From Podocnemis expansa (taxonomy: Eukaryota > Chordata > Testudines > Podocnemididae): a DNA stretch of 64,000 nt. Shown here piece by piece: positions 22,178 through 32,893 of the stretch. The stretch covers positions 22,198,645-22,262,644 of the forward strand of contig ML682013.1 in NCBI GenBank assembly GCA_007922195.1, read 5' to 3'. Numbering within the stretch: the stretch's first letter is position 1; every line of letters begins with the position of its first letter. A model generated the notes under the pieces. The model was not told the DNA's origin. It was given only the letters and a program-made list of their open reading frames with translations, and did not search any database. The translations under genes were made by a program, and so were the position numbers.

Positions 22178-24938
22178 AGCTAGCCAATTCTCCTACCAGT
22201 GTAGGAATGTGTTACACTAACTTTTCATTTACTTTATTCATTGGCTATTTCACACCTATATTCCATAAAATGTGAACTCCATCAGATAAAGAGAACTCTA
22301 ACAATACCTTTACTAGGTTTAAAACTTAACTTACCAGGAAATATCCTACATCTACACAATGACAAATCAGCCTGAAGACTATGCTTAAAAATACAGTAGA
22401 TTAGCATTCCTAAATAAAATTGCTACAGTATGTGTAGAGGATAAAGAGAAGTAGAGAATCTGCATGACCTTTCTTGTTTTAGCACTTCATTGTCATCTTT
22501 CAACAGATTGTCTTTTGTGCACTAGAGTGATTTTTACATCCAGTTTTGAGATGTGTCAGAATAGTTTCTTTTTCCTTGTGGCCTGCTCTAGGTTGTCAAA
22601 CCTGTTTGTTATTTCAAGATACAAGAGTCACATTACTGAGTGGATGCAAATGTGTGGTGAAAGCTGCAAACATTGTCAGCTGAAAAACTGATGGAAGAGA
22701 AGGGAGAACAACCAAAGGCATGACTGAATAATTCCTCTGCCTCCCTAAAAGAACAGTTGTGGCAATATATCTATCTCTTAAAACAAATCTTTATCGATTT
22801 TGAGTTTGAAACATTCATAACTTTGAGCACATGGATCTTACTTCAGGAACAGGGCCAGAGAGGATTCAATAAAAGGAATTGTCTATTTTACAGAATTATA
22901 TTTAGCCAAGGATTCCAATATTGTAAACTTTATCTTAAAAACAGCTCTTCATTGGGTATGAAACTTCTGAAATCTGGTAATGCTTCCTTGAATGGAAAAT
23001 ACACTTAAACACAATTCCTTACATCCACTGGTGCACTATGGTCTGACAAAATTGATTAGCACCTCTGGGAACAAACATTATCACAATGCCCTTGTATTAC
23101 ACACTGAAAACTATATTCCATTAGTCAGAAGAAGCTCAAGAGTAGTTAAATATGATAGGAAGAAATCTGTCATAAAATCAAGAATGAAATTTATTTTTGC
23201 TCACTTATAAACCATATACAAATATCTTGATTCTAAATAGTAAAACTGCAGCTTTTTGCTTTGTATTTCAATGCAGAAAACACATTCAGTGCCTCTTGCT
23301 GCACTCTCAGCTATTTGGATGAAAATGGTCAGTTATTTTTTAATACCCATGCTGATATACATTCTTTGGGAACAGTGACTCAGTATTTTTATTTATTAAT
23401 TCCTTCTTGCACCTACTCATCATCCTCAGTTAAGTCTCTTCATCCAATAATATTATTCTTCATTTGAGAACTTTGGGGAGTTTTACATTCAGCAAACATT
23501 TGCCTCCTTCTTCTCCTCTATTTACTAATATGAAATAAAATCTTTAAAGTAGGCCCTGTTGACAGGTGATTTTTTCTATTTTCATTTATAAAATTTGCTG
23601 CTTGAGACCCACTTTTCAGTTATTCATTTCAAGCTTTGCTAGAAAAGGTAAACACATTATGCAAAGAAAAAGTCTTATAAAAGTCATTATACTGTAATGG
23701 ATTGGCTTCTAAAGGACCTAAATTTGTTTTGGCTTCATCAAAGCATCTCTCATAGTTGACGAGTTTAGTATTCATTATGTCAGCCGACGTTTGGAGGTTA
23801 CTAAGCCTGTCCTAGATTTTACTGGTGCTCAAACTAATCTGCTCTTATGAACTGTGTGTATTTTTTTGAGTCCTTCTAACTTCCACTTCTAAGTTACTAA
23901 TCTGGAAGTGTTGAAAAGAATCCATTGATGATGGTAGGGAGCTGGATTAAACTCTGCACAAGTCAACTATATATTTTTACTTGCTTTTTATTAATTGAGC
24001 ATAATCTGTCAGTTGTATGGTGGAAAATAATGCAGGGACTTAACAAGCCACGGTGTCATGTCAGTAGTCCCTGCTTCAGTAGAGGCTTTGAAAGAAAGCC
24101 ACCAGTCATTCTCCCATTCCATTCCCTCTATAAAAGGCAAGGTAATAGATGCAGTTAAGGTACTACTCTTTCATTCCCTCTGGCAACAATAAGATGATAA
24201 GAAAAGTTGCTAGAAGCCTTTCTCTTCCCATTCTGAAAAGAGAAGAAGCCCTTTACTTGATAACACTCACATTTCCTCTTGTCTGACTTCTTTCTTCAAT
24301 AAAATAAACTTATTTTTTAACTGTGAACATCTCACTGAAGTAAATTAAAACTTTGTCTTATTAAAGTGTGCATTTGTGACTAATGATAGAACGTGCTGCT
24401 GCTTTTCACTATTTCATATTATCTGGAGTTATTGAGTACTGAAAGGTGCTGGCTTGGTAGTATTGGAGAATAAATTTACCCAGATGCTACACAGAACAGA
24501 TGTTATGAAAGTAGAACAGGCTCACTGTCTCTTGAGCTCCACTGAACACGACAGATTTCACTTTGAAGGCTTATAGCATCAATAGCCCCCACCACTGAGA
24601 CCCTTGCTCTTTTCCTTTCTCTCTCAGGTGACCTTCTGTTGATGCACATTCACAGTCTCAACTGTATGCATATTTAATATGACATCATTCAGTCTCTCTC
24701 TCTCTCATAGTTGAAACAAGAAAAAGTGTCAAAACATTTATCTGTATAATCTTCAGTTCAGGACAACATAGACCTGTCTTTTACAAGTATAGGGCCCAAT
24801 ATAAGAAATGTCTGTGTAGTCAGGTCTTTGCATGACAGATCTTATAGTTTATTAACTTAAACTGCATGACGTTGCTAACTGAGACTTTTTATTTTGTCTT
24901 ACCTACTGCTGTGAGACCCCAGTGCCGTTGTAATAGAT
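22178..24938. other. AT-rich non-coding sequence
   Basis: No gene or classifiable repeat in 2.8 kb. A short (TC)n run lies near 24692-24707. Open frames are short and have no domains. Confidence 0.45.
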
Positions 24939-25383
24939 CAGGCATGGCCAAACTGTGGCTCGGGAGCCACATGTGGCTCTTGAATGAAAAATTGTGGCTC
25001 CTGGAAGAATGTCAGCAAATCTATTTAGGAAAGCAGTCCCAGACTAGGAGTTCAGGAGGGGGCTGGGACGGTGGGGAGAAATGCAGCATGGTCGGAATTT
25101 TAAAAAACTTGCCACTAGCCTGCAGTCTTCTACATCGAGCAGCAGCTAAATTTTTACTGTAGAGACCTAGTTTTCATGGTAACCTTAAGTAATTATTGGA
25201 ATCTGACATTAGTAGGATCAATAGTTGTCCTCTTTTTATGATCAAATTAAAGTTTGCAATGAATTTTAAATATAGTAATTTTGGAGTAGGTTAAAGTATA
25301 TGGCTATATGCCTCAGTGTGGCTCTCGAAGGTTTAGTAATCAATTTGTGTGGCTCTTGAGTTCAATAAGCTTGGCCACCCCTG
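24939..25383. mobile_element. hAT-type MITE, about 445 bp
   Basis: The left end CAGGCATGGCCAAACTGTGG and the right end AAGCTTGGCCACCCCTG are inverted repeats. Just inside, TGTGGCTCGGGAGCCACATG and GTGTGGCTCTTGAG mirror each other. Flanks TAATAGAT (24931-24938) and GTATAGAT (25383-25390) agree at 6 of 8 positions if the last G is counted with the duplication. No transposase-coding sequence. Confidence 0.7.
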
Positions 25384-25429
25384 TATAGATGTTCTGTGGC
25401 ATCAAGACCTTGTGGTTGGGTAAATAAGG

Positions 25430-25600
25430 TGTTGCTGGATTAGGAGTCATGTCTATGCATGGCTTTGCCATGGACTTGCTATATGAGTGTGAGCAAAGGA
25501 TTTCACTTCTCTGCCTCTATTTTCCCTCTTATGCACTTTGTCTTTCTTCCTTATAGATGGCAAGCTCTTTGGGACAGGAATGGTCTCTCATAGTATAAAA
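25430..25600 (+). mobile_element. CORE-SINE (MIR-like) fragment
   Basis: GGATTAGGAGTCATGTC, GCCATGGACTTGCTATATGA, GGATTTCACTTCTCTGCCTC and GCAAGCTCTTTGGGACAGGA follow the MIR/CORE-SINE consensus order (core TGACTTGCTGTGTGACC, then TTCACCTCTCTGCC, then GTAAGCTCTTTGGGGCAGG). Its 5' tRNA-like part is missing. Confidence 0.65.
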
Positions 25601-26810
25601 AGGTTAAATTAATTATGATGGAATCTAATCAGGCTGAGCCTGATGTTGCTTCAAGTAAGATGTTATTACTAGATAACTTTGACTGTAGTAAAGGTATCCC
25701 ACATGCTATTTTGGGAAGAATGTGTAGATAAAGCTCTACAGAGATTAAACAAAATGAGTTAGAGGATTTTGATTTGAATCCAATGTGCAGCAACAGGAAA
25801 AGATTCACTCAAGATCAGTCTTTCTGGCCATTAACTGGTGTTACTAGTCATACTAACAAGGTAAAGAAGGAGCTGAATCTCAGCAGTTACGGACCTGACA
25901 CCAAGAAAATTGATTTCAAGTTTTGATTAAATAATCAAGGATCACACTGTAATAATGTGTACATCCAAACATATATTTCAGGCACCTTAAACAGGTATTA
26001 TTAACCCCTCAGGCAGCAGTAGCCAAACCTGCTGGCAGATCAAGTGTGATAATGTGTGAGAAAGAGCAAGTTATGTATTGTACAAATCGGGGATGTTTGT
26101 GAAATGTGACAAGATGAAGTGGATTGAAACACTATAAATTGCATGAGGAGAAAGATTCTTCTGCAGCACCAGTTAGCTCCCAATTTTCTGAGACAAAATA
26201 CAGATTTAGAACAGGTTATTAGTTTGATAAACCTTAAACTGAGACAGATGTCCTCAATACTACTGCAACCTTCAGTGACGTGCAGTAAGCACCAGTGTGA
26301 AGTGGCTGCTGTATTTCTAATAGCCTGGCAAATAAAAGAGGAATTCATCTTTTGTTGCTGTATGGAAAGAGGAACAATTAATCAGTGTGTCCCATATGTT
26401 TATATTGGGATGAAATAAAAGGAAAACATAACATGATAAAAATGCGTATGCTTATGCAATAGTTGTATTTTTGGGGCTCTAGTCCATGCCATACGTTTGC
26501 CTATATGGACATGCTTTTGGTATCTATTTTTAAAGAAAGGCACTTTTGAGTATACATTTTTTTTTCAACAGTAAAATGCCAAATCACACAGTATTGCTAG
26601 CTTCTGGGTCCATATGGCAAAGGGCATGATTGATTTTCCTGTTAGTGTCCTTTCTGTCAGACTAAAAAAACCAAACAGTGCTAACATGATGATGGACTTG
26701 GAAGAACTGAACAATAACTGCTGGACGGCTGTCTAACAAAATAATCTCCCAATGTTCTGTTGATATAATTGATACTGGAGACGACTGAAAAACAGTGTTT
26801 TAGTAACAAG
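25601..26810. other. AT-rich non-coding sequence
   Basis: No gene seen. Opposite-strand open frames around 26040-26418 overlap and match no family. Confidence 0.4.
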
Positions 26811-26914
26811 TTCCAGAGGGGTAGCTGTAGTAGTCTATTTCAGCAAAACAAACAAGGAGTCCTGTGGCACTTGTGATTCTTTCAAAATGCCACAGGATTC
26901 CTTGTTTGTTTATT
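26811..26914. mobile_element. Small fold-back Penelope-derived insertion, 104 bp
   Basis: It opens TTCCAGAGGGGTAGCTG, continues ACAAACAAGGAGTCCTGTGG, then turns at about 26872 and returns CCACAGGATTCCTTGTTTGTTT. Flanks GTTTTAGTAACAAG (26797-26810) and GTCTTAGTAGAAGG (26915-26928) agree at 10 of 14 positions, a plausible decayed target duplication. Confidence 0.7.
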
Positions 26915-27238
26915 GTCTTAGTAGAAGGTGAAGATAAAGATATTAGGACCTGAATTTTCCCTTTCAGTCTATTTTCCTATTTCAGACACAACATGCATGC
27001 AATTATGAATGTAAGTCTTATTTTGAACCCCTTAACATAATCATGTCAGTGCAGATGAAATGTAATACTTATAATGTTATGTCGAGTCCTTTATGTTCAT
27101 TCTACTGCATCAGGTAATAAAACCTGGGAAGGAAGGCAATATTGTGTTTAAATCTCTTGTAGTAGAATATGTATTAATTTTCTCCATAGGGCATTGATCT
27201 TGAAATGTTTTAAACAACACTTGGACATAATCAAAAGA

Positions 27239-27360
27239 CTTGCACCTTGTCAATTTCCAAAGGGATAGCCATGTTAGTCTAGTCCAGCAAAAAAAAAAAA
27301 CCAAACCCAAAGAGTCGTGTGGCACTTTAAGACTAGTCTTAAAGTGCCACACGACACCTT
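27239..27360. mobile_element. Small fold-back Penelope-derived insertion with perfect 12-bp TSD
   Basis: The 12-mer ATAATCAAAAGA occurs at 27227-27238 and 27361-27372. Between them, TTCCAAAGGGATAGCC begins the standard arm, an A-rich run follows, then GTGTGGCACTTTAAGACTAG turns directly into CTAGTCTTAAAGTGCCACAC with almost no loop. About 15 extra bases (CTTGCACCTTGTCAA) precede the standard arm start. A chance minus-strand frame crosses the region and is ignored. Confidence 0.8.
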
Positions 27361-27897
27361 ATAATCAAAAGAACCACTATCATGTGGACCTTTCGTTTCA
27401 GAGGGTTAGCACAAAAGGATTCATGCAGAAGTGTTTAGCTATTTGAAGGAGTCTTTCATCCTCTGTGGGAATAAATACTTTCTTCATGATCATCCAAAGA
27501 TAGAACATTTGAGATACTTTAAAATTTATTTTTAAAGTAAATTTATAGAACACTACCAAAAATCAGTTGAATTTATCTAAAAAAAGAAATCTGTAACAAA
27601 AGATTCCACTGAGATTCTGTTAAGAGCAATGTCTGTCCAGTACCCTGGAAATACAATAGCAAACTATAGAGGCTGAGATTTTAATGTGCCAATAAGTGCA
27701 TCTGAAATACATCATGAGATAATTTGTTCTTGTCAGCTTTTTAAACCTTTGATGTGCTTATCTCTATCAGCTCTTCTCTGAGTTCTGTGTAAAAAGGAAG
27801 AAATGTTTAAGGATTGAAAGATCTGTTACTGTCAGTTTGTCCAAATATATATAGACACCATCAGTTCCAGGTTCTCTTGTCTTGTCCATGCATGGTA

Positions 27898-28080
27898 TAC
27901 TGGGAGAGTGGCTCCAACAGATCCCAGGAACAACATCAGAGCTCTCTGTCCAGAAGAGTGCAGTGCTAGGAACAGCTAAGATACTGCGCAGAACCCTCAA
28001 ACTCCCAGGCCTCTGGTAGAGGACCCGAGGTTGAGGATGACACATACCACCCATAGGGGGTGAGAGAGGATTTTTTTTTT
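27898..28080 (+). pseudogene. C-terminus of a LINE, probably with a restriction-like endonuclease (R2/R4/Dong-like)
   Basis: An uninterrupted plus-strand reading starts near 27898 (LGEWLQQIPGTTSE) and ends LGTAKILRRTLKLPGLW with a TAG stop at about 28009-28011. A short 3' tail follows, running into T-rich sequence at the assembly gap. This C-terminus is recognisable from vertebrate LINE proteins whose last domain is a restriction-like endonuclease. The catalytic part of that domain is not present, so the clade is inferred. Confidence 0.6.
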
Positions 28081-28085
28081 TTATA

Positions 28086-28485
28086 NNNNNNNNNNNNNNN
28101 NNNNNNNNNNNNNNNNNNNNNNNNNNNNNNNNNNNNNNNNNNNNNNNNNNNNNNNNNNNNNNNNNNNNNNNNNNNNNNNNNNNNNNNNNNNNNNNNNNNN
28201 NNNNNNNNNNNNNNNNNNNNNNNNNNNNNNNNNNNNNNNNNNNNNNNNNNNNNNNNNNNNNNNNNNNNNNNNNNNNNNNNNNNNNNNNNNNNNNNNNNNN
28301 NNNNNNNNNNNNNNNNNNNNNNNNNNNNNNNNNNNNNNNNNNNNNNNNNNNNNNNNNNNNNNNNNNNNNNNNNNNNNNNNNNNNNNNNNNNNNNNNNNNN
28401 NNNNNNNNNNNNNNNNNNNNNNNNNNNNNNNNNNNNNNNNNNNNNNNNNNNNNNNNNNNNNNNNNNNNNNNNNNNNNNNNNNNNN
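28086..28485. other. Assembly gap, 400 N
   Basis: Exactly 400 undetermined bases, probably a placeholder length. Open frames crossing it are artefacts. Matching retroelement pieces on the two sides lie in opposite orientation. Confidence 0.95.
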
Positions 28486-28628
28486 CTGCCTCAGGCATTC
28501 TCTCAGCAGCTCATCTTTGGGTGCCATCTTACTGATGTACTCCTGGATGCTCTGGGTTTCGTCCAGGACAGTGGCTTTGACACTCACCAAACCCCGCCTG
28601 CCTTCTTTCCGGCTGGTGTACAGTCTCT
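28486..28628 (-). pseudogene. LINE reverse transcriptase C-terminal fragment
   Basis: Minus-strand reading from about 28628 gives QRLYTSRKEGRRGLVSVKA, then DETQSIQEYISKMAPKDEL and LRECLRQ before the gap. RLY-SRKEGGRGLVS is typical of the region just after the RT palm in a LINE family found widely in fish and reptiles. The C-terminus at 27898-28011 looks like the same protein family but is on the opposite strand. The RT fragment is truncated at about 28628. Confidence 0.6.
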
Positions 28629-29475
28629 GAGGATCTTATACTACAGGCCACCAATCCTGCAATTTGTTGCATATGGTCCTATGAGCCACACAATGTTCAT
28701 TGAAGAACTGAGACCCAAATAGCCAAGACAGATGACTGGTAGGAGAACAGAATTTTTATTAACTTTAATATGGATGGGAAAAATGAAATGATGAATTATG
28801 ATGCGACTTGTTGCAGGATACACTGTGAAATGTGTGGGAGAGCCAGAACCTGAATCCAGGATTCAAGCAGTCTAGTGTGTTAACTTAATTTCAAAACCCT
28901 TTTTCCTTATTTGCTGTATAAGTTCTGAAAATTTTGAAAAGCCCTGAAATGCACTGCTATTTTCTCTGACTGCTATTATGATGTATGTGAAAGGTGACAC
29001 TCAGGGTTCCTCTCCCATGTACATTTCTTTCCATGGGGAGTAGAGTATATAGACTGAACACAACACTGCCATGGGTATAAATAATAATGTACGCAGGGAG
29101 GCATTGCTTGGGCAAGTGGAGTAAAGATACTCCTGAGCCCTCTGTTTAGGTACCTGACAGTGCTCTCTGCCTACTCAAGCACTGCCATACCGCATACACA
29201 TTTAGTTCTAGCACTGGAGTTCCTGCTGCTGGAGTGGTCCCCTGCCAGCCATGGGGAAAGACTTCTGCCTTAGGGAGATGCTGGAGACTTCCCTGGCTGC
29301 AGCAGTGAGAAATGACAGCATTAGGGGAAAGCGCTAGAGGGGAGAGGCTGTGGGGAAAGGTTTGGCAGCTATCCTCTACTGAACCTATCCTATTGCTTCC
29401 CTCCTTCCAGTTTCCTTGACTGACAGGGGCAGCTATGTACCACGGGTGCAACCTGCTTTTCAATGTGACGTGTAG
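28629..29475. other. Non-coding sequence, nothing recognised
   Basis: Mixed composition. The open frame at 29146-29463 (-) shows no domain. Confidence 0.4.
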
Positions 29476-29700
29476 CCTTAGGGTACGACTACATGGCAGC
29501 TCTGACTACACTAGGGCTCAAGCCAGCATGCTAAAAGTAGCAAGGTGAACATTCTGGTTTGGTTTCTAAGCTTAAGAAGTTGGGTGATCTTGAAAGCCTG
29601 AGTTTTCTCCTAAGTTGAAATATCTGCATTGCTATTTTAGCCTGCTAACTCAAGTCTAGGCTGGGAGAATCACTCCCAGCTACATTCTAGCCATGCTGAT
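29476..29700. mobile_element. Degenerate MITE fragment with GGGTACGACTACA terminus
   Basis: CTTAGGGTACGACTACATGGC, GGGCTCAAGCCAGCATGCTA, and CTATTTTAGCCTGCTAACTC resemble a common turtle MITE beginning AGGGTACGTCTACAC with internal CTCAAGCTAGCATGCTAAAA. The right terminus is not found. Confidence 0.45.
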
Positions 29701-30039
29701 GTAGTTCTTCACTTGCAAAGGTGCCGAGTACCTGAATTCCCATTGATTAAATTAAAGTTGTGAGTGGCAGACTCCTAAAAAGTCAGGCACGTGGATCATT
29801 TTGGAGGAAAAAAAAAAAACAAACCCCACGTTCAGAATGTTTTAAGATCTACCCCAGGAATCAAGTTGCTGTTGTTTGCTTTTTAATCATACTGATGTAT
29901 ATGTTTGAGTTTGACCAGGTAGCAAATATGAAAAATGGGGGGGGGTGGCAATAAGGGACAGTAGGTGCCTATATAAGTAAAAGCCTGAATGTGAGGACTG
30001 TCCCAGTTTTATCACACCTCTGGTGATAGGGAAGAACTC

Positions 30040-30165
30040 TGTCCTAGCTTTAGAGATGGGCACAGAAAGAGTGAATGACTTCTTCCAAAGTAACATAGAA
30101 AATCTGTGAAAGAGCAAGGAATTTAACCTCAAGCTAATGCTCTAATCCCAGTACTGTCCTTCAAT
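30040..30165 (-). mobile_element. CORE-SINE (MIR-like) fragment, minus strand
   Basis: TTTAGAGATGGGCACAGAAAG, GTGAATGACTTCTTCCAAAG, GCAAGGAATTTAACCTCAAG and CTAATGCTCTAATCCCAGTA parallel the reverse complement of MIR (GGCACAGAGAGGTTAAGTGACTTGCCCAAGG ... GAACCCAGG ... GTGCTCTAACCACTAG). Old and diverged. Confidence 0.6.
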
Positions 30166-30695
30166 GTCTGGGAATTGATTAGTTCCTAGACCAACCAGCA
30201 GCTGTACAAATATTGTATATAATCCAAAAAATGTTGGGAGTCTTTGTCCAGAAAGATGAGATATGATACAGAGAGACCAGCATAATGCCCCACACAAGCA
30301 CTGAGGATCCTTTATTTTTCTCTATGCCCAGTGCTAATGTAGTTCGTCATCAATGAAAGGCCCATCATGAAATGCTTTTGCTGGAGGCAATGCCAACATT
30401 TCAAATTGAGGGCAAATTTTCTAAAGCTCTGGAGACACAACAGCTGCACCGATTAGATCATTTTGTTTGGTTTTCTATTATTAGAGGATTAGGCATTGTT
30501 AAACTGAATAAAAGGAAAGTGACTAAAGATTGGTGGTTTGAGCAATTTTGTTGTGTCAAAATAGAAGAACTGCTGTAAATAAATCTGAAATGCCACCGAA
30601 AGTTTTCTTTTCTCTTTGTTATTTGGTGTAAAACAAGTGAAAGTAAGATCAAACTCAGACACCTGGTGGATTGCATTTGGCACAGAAACATGGGG

Positions 30696-30766
30696 TAAAT
30701 CATGGTTCCAGGGAATCCAATGGCAAAATTCCCATTGACTTCCACAGATGAGGGATTTCACCCCTG
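30696..30766. repeat. Near-palindromic amniote repeat
   Basis: Arms TAAATCATGGTTCCAGGGAATCCAATGG and TTCCCATTGACTTCCACAGATGAGGGATTTCACC are imperfect inverted repeats around GCAAAAT. Clearest copy in the window of the type GAAATCCTGGCCCC ... CCCATTGACTTC ... GGATTTCACC. Confidence 0.6.
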
Positions 30767-32070
30767 GAGGGTAATCTGCCCCTTGTTTGGAGATGTCCAG
30801 TAGGAGACTGGTATGAGAAAGAGATTTACTGTGGGGAGACGTTAATGAATCAATATATCTGAGAATTTATGCACGCATATCAGGACATTTAATATTGTTA
30901 TAGTTCCCATAGCAACCATAACTGTACTACATTGCACATTTCTGTTAGGGCACCAGGTTTTAGCACTGTGTAGTGTAATGTGTAAGGGAAGGAGCTATAG
31001 TAGCTATGGGATTCATAACTTTAAATTCCTTGACATCCGCACTTCTAAATTCTTAACTTTAATGTTGTTTTAACCTTTTTTTTTAGGTAGCCTCTCTTCA
31101 CTTTTATCTATGCCCCCAAAGGTTATCTGGTGTTTGAGAAATATCATCTTTACTCCTCAGGGAAGTTCAGTCTCTTGCTTTCAATCATTTCTTGTTATTT
31201 GCTGAGACTTTCAATGAGGTACCTCTAATGTTGATGATTTTGTGATGAGGACAAACTATCCACTAGCAATCTGATTCAGACCACCAACTATTGTCAGTAA
31301 ACTGTGGTAAGATGGTAACAAACGTCAGTTCCAATTGATTGTAGTGGGGCCTGAACCTGTGATTTGTGGGTGAATGCATTTGAGTATCTTTAGCTAGCCT
31401 CTGAGTCATCCTGCTGCAAAAGAAAGTTGTTTTACCTTTTCCCAGATGTAAGCTTTCTGGAGAACAGAGACATTGTCTTCATCTGTTTAACAGTGCTAAA
31501 CACACTTTCGGCACTACTGGAATTAAGTAATAATAATAATATCTATTGGAAGATATCTGACCTCATCAGCTTGCTGATGTATTTTGCTTTTTGCCTCCTT
31601 TTATGTCTGCTTTTAAATTCCATAAGACTATAGGTGCCTCACATAGGTGTTCCAGGGGCCTAGGGTTAAGTAGCCAACATAGAAAATTTATCTTGTCTTC
31701 AGATTTTTTGATGTACCCAGTGCAAATAATCATTCCATTTTAATATTTTATAGCTGGTTCCTTTGTAAGCTGCTGTTAGCATGCACGATGCAAGAAAGCT
31801 AATAAAAAAGAAATCGTAGTCTAGCTCTGCCCCTCCTGGAGCAGCCAATAGACGTGCTGCTTGCTGGCTGGCTGCTTTCCCTTCTTCTAGCATGAAACCT
31901 GGGGAGAATTGAGAATGCTTAATGGCTCTTCCTCCGCTGGGCTGCAATGGAAATGGAAAAGAAAGCTGTGTTCTATCGGATACTTGGAATAAGAGGAAAA
32001 AATTCCACTGAATTTGGACCTCCTGAATCCAGAAGGTGTAGATGTTTGAAGCAGCTGTGGCACAAGGTGG
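30767..32070. other. AT-rich non-coding sequence
   Basis: No gene or classifiable repeat seen, apart from a MITE-terminus-like GGCTATATCTATACTGGGAG at its right edge (around 32079). Confidence 0.4.
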
Positions 32071-32115
32071 TCTGTGTGGCTATATCTATACTGGGAGACC
32101 CTGGGAAGTCGACAT

Positions 32116-32893
32116 CAGGGTATGTCTGCACTGGACCAATCCGACGCAAGATGCTGCTGACCGGCTGTAGGGAGTCTGATCCAGCTCCGAGCCACTTGCA
32201 GCAGGCTGCAGGGTTGGGAGCCGACTCCTGCCTGATCTGGCTTTGTGCCCCTTGCCAGTGGCAGCAGGAGGCTCAGAGCTCAATCTGGCCCCCAGTCACT
32301 TGTCGCCTCTGGCAAGCAGCTCAAAGCCTAGTCAATGTCAAAGGCTTAACCTGTGAAATTGACTAGCCTCTGAGCCTCCTGACAGTGCTGGCAAAGGGCA
32401 CCTGGTCAATTTCACAGGCTTGGCATCTGTGGAATTTGACCATGCTTTGAGCAGCTTGTTCCATAGTGCAAGCAGCTGGGAGCCAGACTGACTCTGAGCT
32501 GGCTCCTGGCCCTTGCAGCCTGCAGAGAGGGACTGGGGGTCAGATCGGGCTCTCAGACCTACTCCGCAGGCTGCATGAACTGGCTGCCAGCCCCTGCCAC
32601 CTCTGGAGAGGGGCTGGGAGCTGGATTCGGCCCCCAGCTCCTCACCACATGGCAGGAGCTGGATTGTGTCCCAGGGTGCTGGATAGTGGCCCTGGAGCCT
32701 GATCACGCCCCAGGGCGGAGAAGGGAACAGGCCCTGCCCTGTAAATTCGGCTTAAATGCTTAAGTTGATTTACAGGGCAGGAATTATTAAATCACCTTAA
32801 GGATTTGATAATTTCTAAATGTAGACTGGGAGTGGCTTAAGTTGACTTAAAAGGCTTTAAGTTGGCTTAAGCTTATAGTGTAGACATACCCTG
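32116..32893. mobile_element. PIF/Harbinger-type MITE with GC-rich core, 778 bp
   Basis: The left end CAGGGTATGTCTGCAC and the right end TAGTGTAGACATACCCTG are inverted repeats. The right 150 bp carry TTAAGTTGACTTAA-type palindromes, while the middle is GC-rich with repeated CAGCTCC / CTGGGGGTC / GGCTGGGAGC words and mirrored TCAATTTCACAGGCTT / AACCTGTGAAATTGA. Open frames on both strands here are compositional. Target duplication not resolved. Confidence 0.65.

Noticed and set aside
28060..28722. Long frames crossing the assembly gap
   Set aside because: The length comes from undetermined bases, not sequence.
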